Origin: Blastomyces gilchristii SLH14081
Taxonomy: Eukaryota; Ascomycota; Eurotiomycetes; Onygenales; Ajellomycetaceae
Assembly (NCBI RefSeq): GCF_000003855.2
Contig: NW_003101671.1
Coordinates: forward strand, 1,144,154 to 1,208,153
DNA: 64,000 nt
Direction: 5' to 3'
Part shown: positions 59,001-64,000 of the stretch, in pieces
Layout of the letters: each line of letters opens with the position of its first letter
How positions within the stretch are numbered: position 1 is the first letter of the stretch
Program-made: the position numbers and the translations under genes
Notes under the pieces: generated by a model
The model's database searches: none
Told to the model about the DNA's origin: nothing
The model's input: the letters and a program-made list of their open reading frames with translations, nothing else

Positions 59001-61218
59001 ACATATACATGCAGACGATTACTACCAGGATTCAGCAAGGGTTCCAGCCGCAGCCCCTCAAGCTTCCAAGAAATGAAGTCAACTCCTTGGGAAACAAACA
59101 AATCTTTGGCGCATCTACTAACTCTTCGTCCTAGCTGTCGGGCGATCAGGCAAAGTTTGTCACTAGACCTATATCAGGCATTGTATGTACATACATTTCC
59201 GTCGAAGGCACACGGATAAACGCACGCATCTCCAGCTTTTGAGGCCTAATGTCAAAGCGATACGCACACCGCGGTCCCTCGCGGGATCAGCTCTTATTAA
59301 TGTAGGAGAGATACTACTCCTCTACATGGCGGGGTGCGTGACAAGCACCCTGCAGTGGCAGGGAGAAAACACTAATTGTGATCTGGCCCATCTGATCCAC
59401 ACGCACAATAATGCGCTCCAGAATATTTTCAACGAGTGTCATTGGGGCAGTGTTGGGCCTTGTTCAAAGGCCACATTTCAAACTTGATGCGGGGTTAACT
59501 GAGTTGTTCCTGCCCCTCATTGTAGGTGACAAGTGAGGAACTGACTTTTGAAAATTATGGCTCTTAGTTTTACTGGTTGGTTTCTTTTTTTGTTTTTTTT
59601 TTTTTTTTTTATCGTTCTTCCACATTTTCAATTCTGAAGAATCGCTGATCAGGCGATGTTCTTCCAACGTTTTTGAAGAGGCTGGGGGGAGTTGGACAGT
59701 CTCATTCTCGCGCAGACTTTCCACTTTTAACCATGCCCAGTAGTACATGTTAATTCGACTTTACTCGCGCTTTCATCGGGGCTGCTCCTCCACACACGAG
59801 AATGCTTGCGATGCGCCTGAAAAATGCGGGGTAGAAGCTTCGGCGCTTTCGGGTTTGGATTGCCCAACCCTTGTTTAGCCAATAATATACTCTGTTCTTT
59901 AGGACGCCAGCAGGATAGTTGGGCATCAATCGATAGTATTGGAACTGGATTGTGACTTTGCAGGTTCACCTGCTTGATCGCGTTTAGAATGTCACTTGAA
60001 AGATGTTGTCATTTGCAAGCGAGCGTGTTTGTATCCTAATGTCGTTTCCACTGGACATTGGCACTACACCTGCTGGTTCATGGTTGGCACAGGACACGCG
60101 CAAGCTGCAAATACAAATTCTCATCCTAAAAATGAACGGCCGAGAAGGAGCGTAGGGGTGTCATAGAAGGCTCAAATGCGGTTGACCTGCAAAGGATTTA
60201 AATTTAGCTCAAGAACAGCCCTTCTTAGACTAATCCGACCAACTTCTGTAAATATCTCTGACATCACCCTGACTGAAGGCAAGGACTACTGCAAACATGG
60301 GCTGCTGTATTCCTTGCACCCCTATCGCATCCCGTGGCTCCCCGCCATCGGGGATTATTCTCAATTCTGGCTCATGGTTTCTCGCACCCAAATGGATGAT
60401 GGGCCAGGCAAGTTTATTTGCTATCAATTTCATTTGGAGAACGACACCAGAATGGCATCACTAAGCCATAGCCAGCCCCGAATGCTCGTCTCCGTTTTAG
60501 ATTTGCATCTCCCAATTCGAGGGTTCAAAATAGCTCGATATCCCCATGTCTGGAGTATCCGACGCGGGATTGGCTGTTCGACTGGGTATGAATTTCCAGG
60601 GAGTTACCCAGGAAAATTAGAAGAGACAATCAAATTGCTGAACACGTCTTGGCGAGTGCCTGGTGTATCTTGCTGGCACTAAACAATATTCTTGGAGGCA
60701 ACGGCGGTCAGGGCAGTCAACCATTGCAATTGTTCCGGGTTCGAGCTTGGAAACTCATTAGGGGCAGCTAGATTCGCTTGAGTAGGTAAAACGCATCACA
60801 ACCACAAGCTTGCGGATACATGGTATATTTACTTAGATGGCTCAACCAGCATCAAAATTGATATATCTTGACGAGCCTTATTCTCTAGTGCCAGTGAGCG
60901 GCGCGACCATCCTCAGAGTCAACTGCGGTGAATTGTGCTGAAGGTTTGCTTTGTCGATGGATTGTGTGAATGAATGAATGGAGAGAGAGCGTCATGAGAT
61001 TATATAATCAGGCCTGCTGGCAGGCTGCTGGATAAGCTTCATCGCCACGAGCCCGCAACAATGCGCGATAAACAATCCAACGCAAAACAGCGCCTTATAA
61101 CAGTGATATGTATAACAAACCGGCAATTGACTGTTGTTTCTATAGATAACTTCGCGCACTAATACCTGGCATTACCCTACGACTCGACTTATATACCCAC
61201 CATCCTTCCTCCGGCGTC
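56038..61218. other. 5.2-kb gene-poor stretch, no gene recognised
   Basis: Normal composition without recognisable genes. It contains a T run at about 56449, a threefold short repeat (GGGATCAAGCT) at about 57372-57395, a TTTTTA microsatellite at about 57598-57660 and a T run at about 59590-59611. The longest open frame (60176-60682, plus, 168 codons, MRLTCKGFKFSSRTALLRLI...) has no known domain and its status is open. The last 250 bp should hold the VPS26 promoter. Confidence 0.5.
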
Positions 61219-63045
61219 ATGTCGTCGTTCTTCTTTTCCACCCCTGTCGATATCGACGTCGTCTTGGAGGATAGCGATGAACGAGAAACTGTCGATATCA
61301 AGCTGGACAAGAACAGGAGGGAGAAGGCACCATTGTATATGGATGGCGAATCCGTGAAGGGAGCAGTAACGGTGCGGCCTAAGGATGGGAAACGATTAGA
61401 GCACACGGGCATCAAGGTCCAATTTATCGGAACAATTGGTATGACAGACATGCGCCAGTCCCTCTACCTTTTATATCTGTTTAATTAAATATCTTTTTTT
61501 ACTAATTAATGTAACGAGAATTGTTTAGAGATGTTTTTCGATCGAGGTAACCACTACGAATTTCTCTCCCTCGGTCAAGAGCTTGCCGCCCCCGGCGAGT
61601 TACAACACCCACAGACATTCCCTTTCAACTTCAAAAACGTTGAAAAACAATACGAATCTTACAACGGCATTAATGTGAAGCTGCGATACTTTGTCCGGGT
61701 GACGGTTTCCCGGCGAATAGCGGATGTTGTGCGGGAAAAAGATATTTGGGTTTATTCGTACCGCATGCCTCCAGAGACCAATAGCCCTATCAAAATGGAC
61801 GTGGGGATTGAGGATTGTTTGCACATCGAGTTTGAGTATTCAAAATCGAAATACCATCTCAAGGATGTCATTGTGGGGAGAATATACTTCTTGCTCGTGA
61901 GGCTGAAAATAAAACATATGGAATTGTCGATTATCCGCCGCGAAACCACTGGATCACCGCCGAATCAGTACAATGAAAGCGAAACGCTGGTGCGGTTTGA
62001 GGTAATGTTAAATTCTCCTTTACCAAAAGCGGGGCTCCTATTCCTGCGAGATATCCCAGTTGGAAAATCGGGTAGTTATATGACCTTGGCTAACAATCAA
62101 CCCGGTCTTGGTAGATTATGGACGGCTCTCCATCAAGAGGTATGGCTGATAACCCCCTTGGCCTATTGATATATTCCACATAGCTTTCGTTTGACCGTTG
62201 AAATGGTGCTACATATAGATCAGGCTAACATATACTATTGCCGCGCGAATAGGAGAAACGATACCCATTCGATTGTTCCTAGGCGGTTTCGATTTGACTC
62301 CGACGTTCCGTGATGTGAATAAGAAGTATTCGACCCGATACTATCTTAGCTTGGTACTTATCGACGAAGGTGAGTTATCGACTTCGTGCTTAGGCTGCTT
62401 TGGTTGGGATCACTTCGGACCCTCCGTCGTCATCCAACCCCATCCCCCAAACCCAGCTTTCTTGATAAGCTTTTATCATTGGCAGGTGAAAAGTATCCCT
62501 TCTTAAAGAGCAACTACGCGGCTCAGCTAAATGATTCAATTAGCTGTTCTCTGCAATGGGGACCTGCCTGTTCCAATTTGGCCTTCACGTTTAGTTGTTT
62601 CACCCCAGGCCCACGTAGAAAAAATCACTCTTCCCTCACCTCCCTCACAGCGAGCCACGTCCTCTGTATCCCTTAAACTCTGGTTTGGCTAGCCAGATGC
62701 ACAATTCACTGCGCAGAGGCCAACAACCTTTAACCCCACGATAATTTACACTTTGCCCCTATATGCGGGGCTTCAGCGCGCTCATACTAGCAATCTAAAT
62801 GGGAATAATCTGTCATCGGGATCAATCGCTAACAAGGGATTTTTCTAGATGCCCGTCGATATTTCAAACAATCTGAAATCGTTCTATACCGCCAAGCTCC
62901 TGAAATTGGCTTGACCCCTGAAGTTGCACAGCAGCAAATTGCTCAACAGAAACAGCTCCAGGGCGAACCTACTACCTCAGCGGGCCCAACAAAAGATATG
63001 CAGACGGCATCGTTTGGAAAGCAGCAGGTCGCGGCCCAGGTGTAA
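61219..63045 (+). CDS. VPS26: Retromer subunit Vps26
   Basis: Arrestin-fold subunit of retromer, which returns cargo receptors from endosomes to the Golgi. Five exons (61219-61438, 61529-62001, 62115-62139, 62253-62369, 62849-63045) join in frame to 343 residues. Diagnostic stretches: SSFFFSTPVDIDVVLEDSDE at the start, GTIEMFFDRGNHYEFLSLGQ, ELAAPGEL, NVKLRYFVRVTVSRRI, EKDIWVYSYR, the HIEFEYSKSKYHLKDVIVGR block, then RRETTGSPPNQYNESETLVR, IPIRLFLGGFDLTPTFRDVN and KKYSTRYYLSLVLIDEDARR. Exon 3 is only 25 bp. The last intron is 479 bp, several times longer than the others, and holds a second plausible acceptor. The C-terminal 50 residues are Gln-rich. Identification is certain. Confidence 0.96.
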
Positions 63046-63591
63046 TTGAGGGTGGATGGAAAGAAGCGAGGATGAAACGGGTGTAAGGATTGTTCGATCG
63101 TACGCGGCGGAAGCCGCTTGACTTATTGGCGTAGTGGTCATGGGCTTTGGCCCTGTTCCTTGTTTATTTGGTTCTGTATGGACAACCACATTGTGTATCA
63201 TGAATTATGATAATCCATAGATTATTCGGTTCATACTATCAAGCTAGCTAACCTCTCTACGCCGCATACTAACACAATGCAACGGGTCATAACTACCTCA
63301 ATGAAATTTTATACCCTCCCATTGACGACAAGAACTGGACAACGGCGAAAAAAAAAAAAAAAAAAAGAAAAAAAAAATGCTATGATACGTAAAATAAAAC
63401 TAAACCCAGCTTAGCAAACAACTGATTAAGTGGAAGAAGGCACGTACTTCAATTCCTCGATCACAGCACGCCATTGATCACTTTGTAACCACTGCAATAA
63501 TCTTAGTATGGGAAAGTACATACAGTTTTATGTTGTTTTGTTTAACTGTTAGCACCCCCATTTGAGCTGCATTTTTAATGTAGTCAGCGAA
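63046..63591. other. Intergenic region between converging genes
   Basis: 3' flanks of VPS26 and of the gene on the right. It holds an A-rich homopolymer stretch at 63350-63377. Nothing else seen. Confidence 0.6.
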
Positions 63592-64000
63592 TCAATCATC
63601 CCTATCGTCCTCCTCCTCCTCCTCATCTTCGTCACTACCACCAAGTTGATCTCGCGAAATAGTCGCCAACACCTTCTGCAGCGCGTCCAAAACGCTGCTA
63701 TTCTCACTCTCCTTCCCAGCAACTCCCATCGCCTTCACCACGAGCGGATACACCCAGCCTAGATGCTTCTTGTACATCGCTGAATTACCACCACCTCTTT
63801 CCCCCTCTAACGGTACAACAGGACCCGCGTCGGGGATCGCAGCCGGTTCGCTTCGCAGCTCGACGAGCCGACGTAGCAGCCATAGCAATTCCTTTCGTGC
63901 CTGTGTAGGTTGGGGCATGAGCCCACGCAGTGGCTGATCTGCGATGTAGGATTTCAGAGATATTGCACAACGTAGGATTAGATACGGGGATACGGATTTA
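63592..64000 (-). CDS. C-terminal part of a large protein, possibly Sec7-type ARF-GEF
   Basis: An open frame enters from the right edge and ends at 63592, about 135 codons. It reads LILRCAISLKSYIADQPLRG, LMPQPTQARKELLWLLRRLV, ELRSEPAAIP, then KKHLGWVYPLVVKAMGVAGK, LDALQKVLATISRDQLGG and an acidic end (SDEDEEEEEDDRDD). Helical, HEAT-like character and the MPxP..R.ELL..L..L.ELRS stretch recall the C-terminal end of Sec7/BIG guanine-nucleotide exchange factors, but I am not sure. The start lies outside the window. Confidence 0.5.
   Translation of the reverse strand, partial: KSVSPYLILRCAISLKSYIADQPLRGLMPQPTQARKELLWLLRRLVELRSEPAAIPDAGPVVPLEGERGGGNSAMYKKHLGWVYPLVVKAMGVAGKESENSSVLDALQKVLATISRDQLGGSDEDEEEEEDDRDD

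Noticed and set aside
60176..60682. 168-codon ORF in the gene-poor stretch
   Set aside because: No recognised domain, no splice context, overlapping ORFs on the other strand; may be chance or a relic.

Overview
The window is eukaryotic, from a filamentous ascomycete. Genes carry short GT..AG introns with CTAAC/CTAAT-type branch sites, and their products are typical fungal housekeeping proteins. Two ordinary gene-bearing blocks (about 1-4015 and 46151-64000) flank one block of about 42 kb that is AT-rich, almost free of CpG and built entirely of decayed transposable elements. This isochore layout with Ty3/gypsy expansion resembles Onygenales such as Blastomyces and relatives; that placement is inference.

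Left block: the 3' part of a cofilin gene, a complete cytochrome c oxidase subunit IV-type gene (mammalian COX4 / yeast Cox5 family), then a frameshifted ankyrin-repeat pseudogene that ends at the isochore edge.

Isochore: (i) Gypsy A (4741-12916, + strand, 535-bp LTRs) with chromodomain integrase, a tRNA-headed SINE inserted in its RNase H region, and an antisense accessory ORF between integrase and 3' LTR. (ii) Tad1/I-like LINE fragments D, E and F. (iii) A nested stack: LINE F is interrupted by LINE G, which is interrupted by a SINE and by Gypsy B (20032-43156); Gypsy B is interrupted by Gypsy C (24583-40456, - strand); Gypsy C is interrupted by a full-length LINE H (31629-39246). Target-site duplications can be read at the successive joins, so the order of insertion is fixed. 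(iv) LINE fragment I interrupted by a pogo/Fot1-like DNA transposon with 77-bp inverted repeats and TA duplication. All multicopy elements carry G:C to A:T decay mainly at CpG and CpC (Trp TGG read as TGA, YLDD read as YLNN or YLND), consistent with a RIP-like process. The outer tips of the elements, the SINEs, the LINE 5' end and part of the Gypsy A accessory ORF are much less mutated.

Right block: a microbial-type PARG-like protein, an Fpg/Nei-type DNA glycosylase, a MIX23 (Cid2) mitochondrial protein, the E2 subunit of branched-chain 2-oxoacid dehydrogenase, gluconokinase, the retromer subunit Vps26, and the C-terminus of a gene running off the right edge (possibly a Sec7-type ARF-GEF). 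These genes are not an operon or cluster and share no pathway, although three of the products are mitochondrial. Several gene-poor stretches of 1-5 kb in the right block hold nothing I can identify.

The points most worth a second look are the nested stack, the protected element edges, the antisense accessory ORFs placed alike in three different Gypsy families, and a SINE that has taken about 344 bp of its 3' end from the resident LINE.
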